A stretch of 64,000 nucleotides of DNA from Congeria kusceri (Eukaryota; Mollusca; Bivalvia; Myida; Dreissenidae). Shown one piece after another: positions 35,048 to 48,763 of the stretch (its first letter is position 1; each line of letters starts with the position of its first letter). The stretch lies in NCBI GenBank assembly GCA_027627225.1, contig CM051034.1, positions 47,273,048 to 47,337,047 of the forward strand. Reading direction: 5' to 3'. The notes under the pieces were generated by a model. The model had not been told where the DNA came from. It saw only the letters and a program-made list of their open reading frames with translations, and did not search any database. The position numbers and the translations under genes were made by a program.

Positions 35048-37628
35048 GTGGACTGTTGACCAAGTCCACCAAATTTTTGCTCAGCCCAGTAAAGTTTGTA
35101 CTTATCTGAACCGGTGGTCCATCAAGTAACGGTTTGTTTTACGGTCTCTTGGTCATTGTTATATCCTTATTAGTATTTCCAAAACATTATTATTCGATAT
35201 TGTTTTTAATAATTGATACAAAACAGATTAAATAAACAAGTGAGTGAAGAAAACTATAACTATGGTTCCACTAAATTTTAGTCCGGTCCAGTCTATTTAG
35301 CTGGATTGGCGGAAGTACAGTCCACTGATTTGAAAATTTATTTTGAAGACTGTTTTGATCGAATCATTAATGCCAAGTTGTAAAATGGTAGCCATATTGA
35401 TTGAATTTGTGTGTTAGAGTTTTAACTCCATTTATTTATTTCCAACAATAAATTAATGTTTATGTCTTGGTACTAAACTAACATTAATGGGGATACCATA
35501 ATTTCAAATATTCAAATAAATCACCCAGAACTCTTTTATTTTAACAAGAGCTGTCGGGGGACAGCACACTCGACCTTTCGTGTGCTTATCAGAGTTGCTG
35601 GCATTGTATTTTAAAAACAAACTGTATTGATAGTATGGGCCATTTTAAAAAGTTTATTTCATTCTCGAGTTACTGATTGGATTGTTTTTTTTTTACTAAT
35701 TTTCTAAACAGTGACATTGACCCCACCCACCCCATATGGAATCTCATGTGATGTCTTGCTATACGGTATATATATATAATAAATTATGTTATACTTATTT
35801 CATTATAATAAATATTTCAATTTCTTCCATGAAAATTTAGCAGTAGCGTTTTGTTTCTATTTTTAGTAACCTTGAACTTGACGTTGACATAACACACCTC
35901 ATCCCAAATGAATGTCCAAATAAAGTATTACAGTAGGGTATCTAGGTATGAAGATTCATTCTCGAGTTAAAGAGTGGAAATCAATAGTTGACGCTGCCAC
36001 CCCACCCGCTTGAATGTAAAATTTCTAAGTGTAAGAAGGCTCACAATGTTGACACATTTCAAACACAGGCACACACACATATTTTGTTGGTAATTGTGTG
36101 TATTTATTGTCAAATGTATTACAACTGCACTTGCGAGATGGTTGTGGATGGAACTACCCCTTCCAGTCGCTTGTCAATCTCATGTTTTGGAATCGAGACC
36201 TCATCAATCGAATCGAGTTCTTTTATAGCCCCTTGTTTGATATCTGTGTAACAAGATAGACATATAACGGGTAATTGCTAAGGCACGTAGGTAATATTTA
36301 AACACCTACTGGTTTTTAGGCAGCGCCTTCCATTATCGAACAGTATTCACGAAAATATTTGAAATAAGTGGCTGTCGGTTCACTAAGCCACCTATAAGGA
36401 CTGGAGCGGGATATAATGAAGTGGACCATAGTTTGTAGATTAGTTTTCACTATTTTCTATTCAATCCGTTATAGAAATCATTAAAAACAATCATGGCTTT
36501 TCGACAGTCAATAGGTGCACAAGACTTGTCGAGGGATGTGACGTATTTTTCAAAAGCTTTTGCTTTTCAGAGAAGGGCATCACAATGTCAATTACATGTT
36601 GGCAAAAATGACGCTTCCTACAAAAGGAGTTATAGTCCTTGTACTCTGCACTTCCTCTCAACCTCCTGTATAATTATGTGTTATGTTTAATTCCTTCAAC
36701 ACTAAGGTAGTAATTATCTGCACAAAAAAGCTCCGTAAATAATGAAGAATTAGGTATAGTCCTTGACGGACTGACGGGCAGGATGACAGTCTCTGCTCTT
36801 CCTCTTAACGTCCTCTCAATATATGTGGTTTTATTTAGATTCCTTTCAATGCTAATGGAGGTATGCTCTGCACAAAAAATAAACAAAGAGTATTAAGTCC
36901 ATGAATACTGAAGAAATGGTTATGGTCCGTGTACTCTGCAGTTCTTCTCATTGTCCTCTATCAATATATGAAGTTTCATTTGAATCCCGTCAATACTAAA
37001 TAATTTATGCTCCGCAAAAGAAAATATAATGAAGGGCAGTAACTCCGTAAATATTGAAGAGTTATAGTCCTTCTGCTCTGCACTTCGTCTTATTGTCCTC
37101 TATCATTATATGAAGTTTCATTTGAATCCCTTCAATACTAATGGAGTTTTGCCCTGAACAAGACAATTAATGTTTAACGAAAGGAAATAAAACAAAGGGT
37201 AATAATTCCGTAAATATTTTGAGAATTAATTGTGGACTTTGAGTTCTGCACTTTCTCTCATTGCCCTCTATCATTATATGCAGCCAGCTGTATTTGAATC
37301 CCTTCAATACTAATGGAGATATGCTCCGCACAAGAAAATTTAACTAAGTACTATAACTCTGTAAATATTAAAGAAAGAGTTATGGTCCTTATGCTCTGCA
37401 CTTCCCCTGCGCAGAGGAAACATGATGGACTGACCGACAGACAGACAGAATCTTCGCTTACTATATGCCCCCGAAGTTCCTTTTGTGGGACATCAACAGA
37501 TGTTATTTTCTGTTTAACAATGCTTTTCCATTGACCAAAGGAACTTATATTGAGGTACCATCGGTCTAGTTAATTTATAAATTTTGCTGTACCAAGTAAA
37601 CATTTGGTGGACTAGGTCCATGGTCCAC
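35048..37628. mobile_element. Outer TIR element, copy 2 (complete)
   Basis: TIRs of about 110-120 bp: gtggactgttgaccaagtcc and accaaattttt at left, inverse of aaacatttggtggactaggt and ccatggtccac at right. The similarity continues inward to the ggtctcttggtcattg / ccattgaccaaaggaac pair. It contains the inner TIR element (about 35260-36432) and the tandem-core element (35543-37480). No transposase is recognisable. Confidence 0.65.
35543..37480 (+). mobile_element. Tandem-core element, array copy 2
   Basis: Same start (aacaagagctgtcgggggac) and end (gacagacagacagaatcttc) as copy 1, with the core of about 150 bp from 36620 to 37410. Confidence 0.65.
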
Positions 37629-38148
37629 TGGTTAATCGTTAAGACTGATCACAGGCAAAGTAAGTTGATCAGTGATATAATTGCGTTGTAGTGATATAAC
37701 AATAATATTGCACAATGTATAGGAAAGTCATTATTGTATAATATGTAGTATCATTTCTGCATCTTGAAAAGTGATTGATAAAATATAATATTCATAATCA
37801 GCGTGAGCACAATTTAAATGACCACCATTGGTATGTATATTAAATTCGGAAAATAACTCGAATATCTATATGGACTAAGCTCCGTCTTTGTAAGCCTCAT
37901 CTGATATATTACGCGCGATTTATAGTGTGTTGTTATTTAAAATATCAACATGTGGTAAGTTAATGAACATTTCATTCCTAACGAACAGTAAAACAATGTA
38001 GAGTTAATTAACAACAATTTGTTAATTCCATTGAAAACATGAACAAAATACACCGCACACATTAAGATATACCGGACTTTATTATTACAAATAAGTTATG
38101 CTTAAAACCATATTTGATTCTCAATTTATATGACTTTGCTCTTTTCAG

Positions 38149-38172
38149 CCATCTTTGCTGCAGGCGATTGGG
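38149..38172 (+). CDS. 24-nt microexon 3 (PSLLQAIG)
   Basis: Acceptor tttgctcttttcag, phase-0 PSLLQAIG, donor gtaagtaatt. Its flanks are almost the same as those of microexon 4 (4 differences in the 76 bases upstream, 5 in the 60 downstream), although the two exons match at only 8 of 24 bases. Confidence 0.5.
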
Positions 38173-39699
38173 GTAAGTAATTAAGTACTCATACACTTCC
38201 CAATGAATATATCGATTTATACACGCATTATTATCTGGCAATACGAATATAAATTTAAGTCCGTATGCGTAGATATAATTTTGGCAGCATCAAGTTCAAA
38301 TATTATTCATCAGCCATCTTCATTTATTTTAATTGTTTAAATGTAGATTAATTGAATAACGTCCAGCCTTAAGTGTAGATCGTTTTTATGTGTTGTGCAG
38401 CCATTAAATTACAACGCATACAGCACATAAATATTCACAAGAAGCACTCTCCGGTCTTTATATTATTCTACGCCTAATTCCGAAAATTAACCACGAAAGG
38501 CAGTAAGTTGTTACTCCGTTTATAATAACTCTGGCTTCAAACATCCGTCAGACGTCAGTTAAATTAAGAATAATAAAAAAGGAACAATAACTAAATATGT
38601 CATTGGTTCCCTTAACGCTTAAGTAATGTACAAACTACAAATACAAAACACCCGTACTATTGTAAGTATATATGCAACTTATAAAGAATAATTTTATCTC
38701 AAAATATGTGTTTCCAAATTGATTCATCGTATTATGCAGACTTATTAGGACGTGATAACTTATTATGTTCTCCTACACGTACCAACAATTTAATGTATAC
38801 GCGCAATATTATTTGTTAATATAAATATAATGAAATAATTATATGCTCATTACCAATTGCGGAGGTAGGTCTTTGATTTTTGCTATAAAAAACGGACCCA
38901 CAGACAAGTACTTCCTGTTGTGAAATCGCAATAATGTTTTCCATAAAACAATACAAAACAATAAATCATGCATAATATCGCATCTTACATACAGTACTAC
39001 ATACTGTGTTGTCATATAAAATATACAAGCATGAGTATCTATAAAGATTCATATTATATACTTTTGTAATGCACCTTTGTACTGAATGATTTTTATGATG
39101 ACTGCCTCTTATGGCTACACAGTAACGAAATCGGAATGACGTCATGCATATGTATTGCTTAATAAGCCCACGAATGCGAAGTGGTATACTAGCTATTCTA
39201 GCAAATCCATGTGTTAAATTGGTGATATTCTGTATTAAAGTGGCAAAAATGCATGCATGTATAAACAAGTCTTTATATTTAAAAAAAGGGATTTTCCAAT
39301 GAATCCCAATTAAAAGGGCCAGTCAGCTCATTGCGCAACGTGTCGTTTCGGACATATGTTTGTAAACACCTTAACTCCGGAAGTGAACTCGATTGTTATA
39401 TGGACTAAGTCCCGTTTGCGTAAGCCTCACCTGATATATTGTACACGATTGGCAGTATGGTGTGAATGTAAATAGTCACATGTGTTAAGTTAATTAACAT
39501 GTCATTCAAGATAAATTAATCAACACCATTATTTCACAAGCATATATGATACAATTACAGTAAGGATAAAATAACCCACAGCACAAACATCATATGTCTT
39601 TAGATAAACAGTATTTTACAAAACATAGGTAAATTTTCAAACAATATTTGGATCTAAATTGATTCATTGATTATTATATCACTGCAATGCTTATTTCAG

Positions 39700-39726
39700 G
39701 TAGAACCGGAGTTTTCAATTGAATAC
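39700..39726 (+). pseudogene. 27-nt microexon, donor broken
   Basis: Same form as 28658: acceptor ttatttcag intact, VEPEFSIEY in phase 0, donor CTAAGT. Confidence 0.4.
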
Positions 39727-40976
39727 CTAAGTTAACCTAACATTCGTTTTGATTTTCATTTTAACATTCCACAGTTTCTAAATGAACAAAAACAGTACTG
39801 GGTCATGCAATTGAAACTGTACTGTGACTGTATTACAACAAGCATTTCGAGTGTGTTTTGTCTTAAAATGACAATGTCAACGAAAAATGTTTCAAGGGGG
39901 TAATTTCTTTAAAAAAGTGAAATTTAGATGTTAATGACGTTATATAATAACGGTTAAAATTAGGTATTTATGATGGTTATTGTGTTTTCGCATTCTTAGA
40001 TAAAAAAGAAATTTATAATATAAGAGTCATATTTGTTTGGACCTGTAAATGTTTACATTTTGACGTCAGAGTTATGAGTATATTGCAAAACCATAGTTTA
40101 CTATCGCATCAATACAAAGCCGACCATGGCAATTGCTAAAAACGCTGTATCCTGCCCTTTCTTCGTATGGCTCCTAAGTCGTGAGTTCGATACCCGATTG
40201 GGGTTTAAATTTTTCAAACACTGTTGCTAATTTGTTTTTTCAAATATCTGATTATGTATTATACTATTTAGTTTTTGTTGAATCTCCGTGTCTTAGTGTT
40301 TCTCATCTGTATCATCTAATATCCTTTATAGTGCAACAGCAAACCGATTTTAAGTTGAATACTCCCTTTAAGTACATGTATTAAAGGAAACAGTAATTAT
40401 ATAATTTGAATACTAAAGTGTATTGTCCTGAATTAATGAACATTATTTTATTCCAAACTTTACCATTACAAAAGTTCAAAATTTATCAATTAAATGTGTT
40501 TATTCCATTGGTTCTTCTAAAACATAAGTAATAAAAGAACAACAAGAAAAACACTCGCACCATTTTTATTTAAATATTACAGTAACTTTAATCTCAAAAC
40601 GACAGTTGCTTCTGACTTCGTTTATCATTGCCGATTACAGCCATTTCTACATGTACTGGTATGTATGTTAACTTTGGAAGTGAACTCGAGTATCTATATG
40701 GACTAAGCTCCGTCTTTGTAAGCCTCATCGGATATATTACACGCGATTTATAGTGTGTTGTTATTTTAAATAGCAACATCTGGTAAGTTAATGAACATTT
40801 CATTCCTAATGAACAGTAAGACAATATAGAGTTAATTAACAACAATTTGTTAATTTCATTGAAAACATGAACAAAATACACAGCATACATTAAGATATAC
40901 CGGACTTTATAATTACATATAAGTTATGCTTAAAACCATATTTTATTCTCAATTTATATGACTTTGCTATTTTCAG

Positions 40977-41000
40977 GATATTGACAAGCTGATGTATGAG
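40977..41000 (+). CDS. 24-nt microexon 4 (DIDKLMYE)
   Basis: Acceptor tttgctattttcag, octapeptide DIDKLMYE in phase 0, donor gtaagtaatt. The other two phases contain TGA, so this copy fixes the phase if it is translated. Acidic and amphipathic, unlike the P/S/G-rich variants, it resembles the start of the 19162 candidate (GELYEELL) in character. Confidence 0.55.
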
Positions 41001-42525
41001 GTAAGTAATTAATTACTCATAAACTTAACAATAAATATATCGATTTATACACGCATTATTATTTGGCAATACGAATATAAATTTAAGTCCGTATGCGTAG
41101 ATATAATTTTGGCAGCATCAAGTTCAAATATTATTCATCAGCCATCTTCATTTATTTTAATTGTTTAAATGTAGATTAATTGAATAACGTCCAGCCTTAA
41201 GTGTAGATCGTTTTTATGTGTTGTGCAGCCATTAAATTACAACGCATACAGCACATAAATATTCACAAGAAGCACTCTCCGGTCTTTATATTATTCTACG
41301 CCTAATTCCGAAAATTAACCACGAAAGGCAGTAAGTTGTTACACCGTTTATAATAACTCTGGCTTCAAACATCCGTCAGACGTCAGTTAAATTAAGAATA
41401 ATAAAAAAGGAACAATAACTAAATATGTCATTGGTTCCCTTAACGCTTAAGTAATGTACAAACTACAAATACAAAACACCCGTACTTGTAAGTATATATG
41501 CAACTTATAAAGAATAATTTTATCTCAAAATATGTGTTTCCAAATTGATTCATCGTATTATGCAGACTTATTAGGACGTGATAACTTATTATGTTCTCCT
41601 ACACGTACCAACAATTTAATGTATACGCGCAATATTATTTGTTAATATAAATATAATGAAATAATTATATGCTCATTACCAATTGCGGAGGTAGGTCTTT
41701 GATTTTTGCTATAAAAAACGGACCCACAGACAAGTACTTCCTGTTGTGAAATCGCAATAATGTTTTCCATAAAACAATACAAAACAATAAATCATGCATA
41801 ATATCGCATCTTACATACAGTACTACATACTGTGTTGTCATATAAAATATACAAGCATGAGTATCTATAAAGATTCATATTATATACTTTTGTAATGCAC
41901 CTTTGTACTGAATGATTTTTATGATGACTGCCTCTTATGGCTACACAGTAACGAAATCGGAATGACGTCATGCATATGTATTGCTTAATAAGCCCACGAA
42001 TGCGAAGTGGTATACTAGCTATTCTAGCAAATCCATGTGTTAAATTGGTGATATTCTGTATTAAAGTGGCAAAAATGCATGCATGTATAAACAAGTCTTT
42101 ATATTTAAAAAAAGGGATTTTCCAATGAATCCCAATTAAAAGGGCCAGTCAGCTCATTGCGCAACGTGTCGTTTCGGACATATGTTTGTAAACACCTTAA
42201 CTCCGGAAGTGAACTCGATTGTTATATGGACTAAGTCCCGTTTGCGTAAGCCTCACCTGATATATTGTACTCGATTGGCAGTATGGTGTGAATGTAGATA
42301 GTCACATGTGTTAAGTTAATGAACATGTCATTCAAGATAAATTAATCAACACCATTATTTCACAAGCATATATGATACAATTACAGTAAGGATAAAATAA
42401 CCCACAGCACAAACATCATATGTCTTTAGATAAACAGTATTTTACAAAACATAGGTAAATTTTCAAACAATATTTGGATCTAAATTGATTCATTGATTAT
42501 TATATCACTGCAATGCTTATTTCAT

Positions 42526-42552
42526 GTAGAAACGGAGTTTTACATTGAATAC
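42526..42552 (+). pseudogene. 27-nt microexon, acceptor broken
   Basis: Carries the 31899-type sequence (ATG at the acceptor, GTAAGT donor) although the surrounding 2.8 kb is otherwise a near-identical copy of the module holding the 39700-type sequence. See the gene-conversion finding. Confidence 0.4.
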
Positions 42553-43802
42553 GTAAGTTAACATAACATTCGTTTTGATTTTCATTTTAACATTCCACAG
42601 TTTCTAAATGAACAAAAACAGTACTGGGTCATGCAATTGAAACTGTACTGTGACTGTATTACAACAAGCATTTCGAGTGTGTTTTGTCTTAAAATGACAA
42701 TGTCAACGAAAAATGTTTCAAGGGGGTAATTTCTTTAAAAAAGTGAAATTTAGATGTTAATGACGTTATATAATAACGGTTAAAATTAGGTATTTATGAT
42801 GGTTATTGTGTTTTCGCATTCTTAGATAAAAAAGAAATTTATAATATAAGAGTCATATTTGTTTGGACCTGTAAATGTTTACATTTTGACGTCAGAGTTA
42901 TGAGTATATTGCAAAACCATAGTTTACCATCGCATCAATACAAAGCCGACCATGGCAATTGCTAAAAACGCTGTATCCTGCCCTTTCTTCGTATGGCTCC
43001 TAAGTCGTGAGTTCGATACCCGATTGGGGTTTAAATTTTTCAAACACTGTTGCTAATTTGTTTTTTCAAATATCTGATTATGTATTATACTATTTAGTTT
43101 TTGTTGAATCTCCGTGTCTTAGTGTTTCTCATCTGTATCATCTAATATCCTTTATAGTGCAACAGCAAACCGATTTTAAGTTGAATACTCCCTTTAAGTA
43201 CATGTATTAAAGGAAACAGTAATTATATAATTTGAATACTAAAGTGTATTGTCCTGAATTAATGAACATTATTTTATTCCAAACTTTACCATTACAAAAG
43301 TTCAAAATTTATCAATTAAATGTGTTTATTCCATTGGTTCTTCTAAAACATAAGTAATAAAAGAACAACAAGAAAAACACTCGCACCATTTTTATTTAAA
43401 TATTACAGTAACTTTAATCTCAAAACGACAGTTGCTTCTGACTTCGTTTATCATTGCCGATTACAGCCATTTCTACATGTACTGGTATGTATGTTAACTT
43501 TGGAAGTGAACTCGAGTATCTATATGGACTAAGCTCCGTCTTTGTAAGCCTCATCGGATATATTACACGCGATTTATAGTGTGTTGTTATTTTAAATAGC
43601 AACATCTGGTAAGTTAATGAACATTTCATTCCTAATGAACAGTAAGACAATATAGAGTTAATTAACAACAATTTGTTAATTTCATTGAAAACATGAACAA
43701 AATACACAGCACACATTAAGATATACCGGACTTTATAATTACATATAAGTTATGCTTAAAACCATATTTTATTCTCAATTTATATGACTTTGCTATTTTC
43801 AG

Positions 43803-43826
43803 GATATTGACAAGCTGATGTATGAG
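43803..43826 (+). CDS. 24-nt microexon 5 (DIDKLMYE)
   Basis: Exact copy of microexon 4, produced by the 2826-bp duplication. Acceptor tttgctattttcag, donor gtaagtaatt. Confidence 0.5.
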
Positions 43827-45673
43827 GTAAGTAATTAATTACTCATAAACTTAACAATAAATATATCGATTTATACACGCATTATTATTTGGCAAAACAA
43901 ATATAAATTTAAGTCCGTGTGCGTGGATATAATTTTGGCAGCATCAAGTTCAAACATTATTCATCAGCCATCTTCATTTATTTTAATTGTTTAAATATAG
44001 ATTAATTGAATAACGTCCAGCCTTAAGTGAAGATCGTTATGTATTGTGCAGCCATTAAATTACAACGCATACATCACATAAATGTTCATTTATCATTAAT
44101 ATGTGTAAAGAAGATTTAATTTCGTTAACACATTTATAAATACACGTTCTAAAGAGAATTGATCACAAGAAGCGACGTCTATCCGGTCTTTATATTATAA
44201 ACCTCACCTGATATATTACACACGATTGGCAGTATCTTGTTATTTTAAATAGCCACATTTGGTAAGTTAATGAACTTTTAATTCCTGACATGAAAACTAA
44301 GCCAAGATTATCAACATTTAGTTTATTTCATTGATACCATGAATATATAGTTATGAAAAAAAATACAACGCACACAATATTAGTAGCTATATATACATGA
44401 CCTTATAACGAATAAGGTACTATTTAAACAATATTTGGTTGTAAATTGATTTGATATTGCTTTTTTTGCCGCCTAATGTAAGTAACTATGTACTCATACA
44501 AGTACCAGTAAATAGATGTTTACACGCACCATTATGCAGTAATATTAATAAATAGTAGTCTTTGGTGTAGATTTCCGTATAGATCGATATACATGTATTT
44601 TTGTTGGAATCAAGTGAAAATAATAACGTTCATCATTCATCTTTTATTATTTGAATGCATATTAATTGAATACCGTTAAGCGTTTAGTGTAATATCGTAT
44701 TTTATTGTGTGGCCATTATAATATTACGTCAATATCACCGTAACATTCTATTGATATTGTACCAAGAAATTGTAAATTGGTTCTATATTGGTTCTATATT
44801 TAATTTATAATTATTGGTTCTAATAAATTGTAAATTGGTTCTATATTTTATTTATCGTTGTTCTTTACAATAAACATGGGTGTTATGGGCATTCTGTAAG
44901 TTATTTAATACGTCTACAGATACTATTACTTGTATTAATAGAAACTTGTCATCATGAACATTATGCTATTTAACTACGTAAATCATTTTTAATATGATAT
45001 TATTGAATACCGTTAAACGCTATGTGTAATATCGTATTATAGTCCTTGTGTGGCCATTTTAATATTAAGCCAATATCATCTTATTATTCATCTTCATTAT
45101 TTTAACTTACTCATACATTTGCACATATATGTTATGTAGATTGGATTCCAATCACAAACTCGAAATAATAATGTTATGTATAAAATCACACGAAGCCTTG
45201 GAAACCCCACGTTTATATTATTCTATCTCATTTGATATATTAGTCACAAACCTCGGTTAGTCTCTACATCAAATAATTACTTGTTTTAAACAGGACACAT
45301 AATATGATGTAATACCTTTGAAAAACGCACAGAACTATCCTTTTGTGAAATGTACCTTGCACCATCATAGTTGATGACCTAATTTATTTATTATTAAATA
45401 CGTTTAAATAAGGACGTCATAGTAACAGATAAGGCTATTATTTGCTTAAATATCCAATTCTGTAACACCACGTACTCAATTCATTAAACATTTAATGAGT
45501 GACAAAACTCAGTTCGTATACTTAATACTCGTTAAAAGCCAAACATATAGCATTCATAATGATCGGTCAATTTTCAACTGAAAGCATTATAGCGAAACAA
45601 TGAGAATTAAATTTAATTCAAGCTAATTATGACACGAGACCTGTAGTATTTTAATAGTCTTCATGATTAAGCA

Positions 45674-48244
45674 GTGGACTGTTGACCAAGTCCACCAAAT
45701 TTTTGCTCAGCCCAGTAAAGTTTGTAGTTATATGAACCGGTGGTCCATCAAGTAACGGTTTGTTTTACGGTCCCTTGGTCATTGTTATATCCTTATTAGT
45801 ATTTCCAAAACATTATTATTCGATATTGTTTTTAATAATTTATACATAACAGATTAAATAAACGAGAGAGTGAAGAAAACTATAATTATGGTTCCACTAA
45901 ATTTTAGTCCGGTCCAGTCTATTTAGCTGGATTGGTGGAAGTACAGTGCACTGATTTGAAAATTTATTTTGAAGACTGTTTTGATCGAATCATTAATGCC
46001 AAGTTGTAAAATGGTTGCCATATTGATTGAATTTGTGTGTTAGAGTTTTAACTCCATGTATTTATTTCCAACAATAAATTAATGTTTATGGCTTGGTACT
46101 AAACTAACATTAATGGGGATACCATAATTTCAAAAATTCAAATAAATCACCCAGAATTCTTTTATTTTAACAAGAGCTGTCGGGGGACAGCACACTCGAT
46201 CTTTGGTGTGCTTATCAGAGTTGCTGGCATTGTATTTTAGAAAAAAATCTGTATTGATAGTAGGGGCCATTTTAAAAAGTTTATTTCATTCTCGAGTTAC
46301 TGAGTGGATTGTTTTTTTTCTATACTAATTTTCAAACAGTGACATTGACCCCACCCACCCCATATGCAATCTCATGTGATGTCTTGCTATACGGTATATA
46401 TATATAATAAATTATGTTATACTTATTTCATTATTATAAATATTTCAATTTCTTCCATGAAAATTTAGCAGAAACGTTTTGTTTCTATATTTAGTAACCT
46501 TGAACTTGACGTTGACAAAACACACCTCATCCCAAATGAATGTCCAAATAAAGTATTACAGTAGGGTATCTAGGTATGAAGATTCATTCTCGAGTTAAAG
46601 AGTGGAAATCAATAGTTGACGCTGCCACCCCACCCGCTTGAATGTAACATTTCTAAGTGTAAGAAGGCTCACAATGTTGACACATTTCAAACACAGGCAC
46701 ACACACATATTTTATTGGTAATTGTGTGTATTTATTGTCAAATGTATTACATCTGCACTTGCGATATGGTTGTGGATGGAACTACCCCTTCCAGTCGCTT
46801 GTCAATCTCATGTCTTGGAATCGAGACCTCATCAATCGAATCGAGTTCTTGTATAGCCCCTTGTTTGATATCTGTGTAACAAGATAGACATATAACGGAT
46901 AATTGCTAAGGCACGTAGGTAATATTTAAACACCTACTGGTTGTTAGGCAGCGCCTTCCATTATCAGACAGTATTCACGAAAATATTTGAAATAAGTGTC
47001 TGTCGGTTCACTAAGCACCTATAAAGACTGGAGCGGGATATAATGAGTGGACCATAGTTTGTAGATTAGTTTTCACTATTTTCTATTCAATCCGTTATAG
47101 AAATCATTAAAAACAATCATGGCTTTTCGACTGTCAATAGGTGCACAAGACTTGTCGAGGGATGTGACGTATTTTTCAAAAGCTTTTGCTTTTCAGAGAA
47201 GGGCATCACAATGTCAGTTACATGTTGGCAAAAATGACGCTTCCTACAAAAGGAGTTATAGTCCTTGTACTCTGCACTTCCTCTCAACCTCCTGTATAAT
47301 TATGTGTTATGTTTAATTCCTTCAACACTAAGGTAGTAATTATCTGCTCAAAAATGCTCCGTAAATAATGAAGAATTAGGTATAGTCCTTGACGGACTGA
47401 CGGGCAGGATGACAGTCTCTGCTCTTCCTCTCAACGTCCTCTAAATATATGTGGTTTTATTTAAATTCCTTTCAATGCTAATGGAGGTATGCTCTGCACA
47501 AAAAATTAACAAAGAGTATTAAGTCCATGAATACTGAAGAAATGGTTATGGTCCGTGTACTCTGCAGTTTTTCTCATTGTCCTCTATCAATATATGAAGT
47601 TTCATTTGAATCCCGTCAATACTGAATTATTTATGCTCCGTAAAAGAAAATTAAATGAAGGGCAATAAGTCCGTAAATATTGAAGAGTTATAGTCCTTCT
47701 GCTCTGCACTTCGTCTTATTGTCCTCTATCATTATATGAAGTTTCATTTGAATCCCTTCAATACTAATGGAGTTTCGCCCTGAACAAGACAATTAATGTT
47801 TAACGAAAGGAAATAAAACAAAGGGTAATAATTCCGTAAATATTTTGAGAATTAATTGTGGTCTTTGAGCTCTGCACTTTCTCTCATTGCCCCCTATCAT
47901 TATATGCAGTTGTATTTGAATCCCTTCAATACTAATGGAGATATGCTCCGCACAAGAAAATTTAACAAAGTACTATAACCCTGTAAATATTAAAGAAAGA
48001 GTTAAGGTCCTTACGCTCTCCCCTGCGCAGAGGAATCTTGATGGACTGACCGACAGACAGACAGAATCTTCGCTTACTATATGCCCCCGAAGTTCCTTTT
48101 GTGGGACATCAAAAGATTTTATTTTCTGTTTAACAATGCTTTTCCATTGACCAAAGGAACTTATATTGATGGACTATCGGTCTAGTTAATTTATAAGTTT
48201 TGCTGTACCAAGTAAACATTTGGTGGACTAGGTCCATGGTCCAC
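45674..48244. mobile_element. Outer TIR element, copy 3
   Basis: TIRs as in copy 2. It contains the inner TIR pair (about 45886-47060) and the tandem-core element (46169-48100). The core is slightly shorter near 48020, where cttacgctctcccctgcgca has lost a few bases. Confidence 0.65.
46169..48100 (+). mobile_element. Tandem-core element, array copy 3
   Basis: Same ends and core as copies 1 and 2, with scattered substitutions (gatctttggtgtgcttatc near the start). Confidence 0.65.
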
Positions 48245-48763
48245 TGGTTAATCGTTAAGACTGATCACAGGCAAAGTAAGTTGATCAGTGATATAATTGC
48301 GTTGTAGTGATATAACAATAATATTGCACAATGAATAGGAAGTCATTATTGTATAATATGTAGTATCATTTCTGCATCTTGAAAAGTGATTGATAAAATA
48401 TAATATTCATAATCAGCGTGAGCACAGTTTAAATGACCACCATTGGTATGTATATTAAATTCGGAAAATAACTCGAATATCTATATGGACTAAGCTTCGT
48501 CTTTGTAAGCCTCATCTGATATATTACGCGCGATTTATAGTGTGTTGTTATTTCAAATAGCAACATGTGGTAAGTTAATGAACATTTCATTCCTAACGAA
48601 CAGTAAAACAATGTATAGTTAATTAACAACAATTTGTTAATTCCATTGAAAACATGAACAAAATACACCGCACACATTAAGATATACCGGACTTTATTAT
48701 TACAAATAAGTTATGCTTAAAACCATATTTGATTCTCAATTTATATGACTTTGCTCTTTTCAG

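Larger units (their letters stand above)
38173..43826 (+). repeat. 2826-bp tandem duplication (two copies)
   Basis: Positions 38173-41000 and 41001-43826 are near-identical with a constant offset of 2826-2828 (a 3-bp deletion sits at about 41485). Both copies lack the palindrome array, the SINE and the 72-nt exon candidate: sequence jumps from gggatttt...aaaagggccagt straight to cagctcattgcgcaacgtg. Confidence 0.85.
22818..45298 (+). repeat. Super-unit 1 of nested tandem duplication
   Basis: It starts at the marker taatattatgtaatacct followed by ttgaaaaacg (22818) and holds two units, 22818-34673 and 34674-45298. Order inside: TIR/tandem-core elements, microexon, intron modules, microexon(s), trailing module. 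It contains five intact 24-nt microexon candidates (26013, 33174, 38149, 40977, 43803). The second super-unit follows directly in the same orientation. Confidence 0.9.

Noticed and set aside
38966..39268. 100-codon minus-strand frame repeated at 41792 and 61665
   Set aside because: The copies are recent duplicates, so conservation is uninformative. The equivalent frame is altered or truncated in the more diverged units (26830, 49663), and composition is intron-like.
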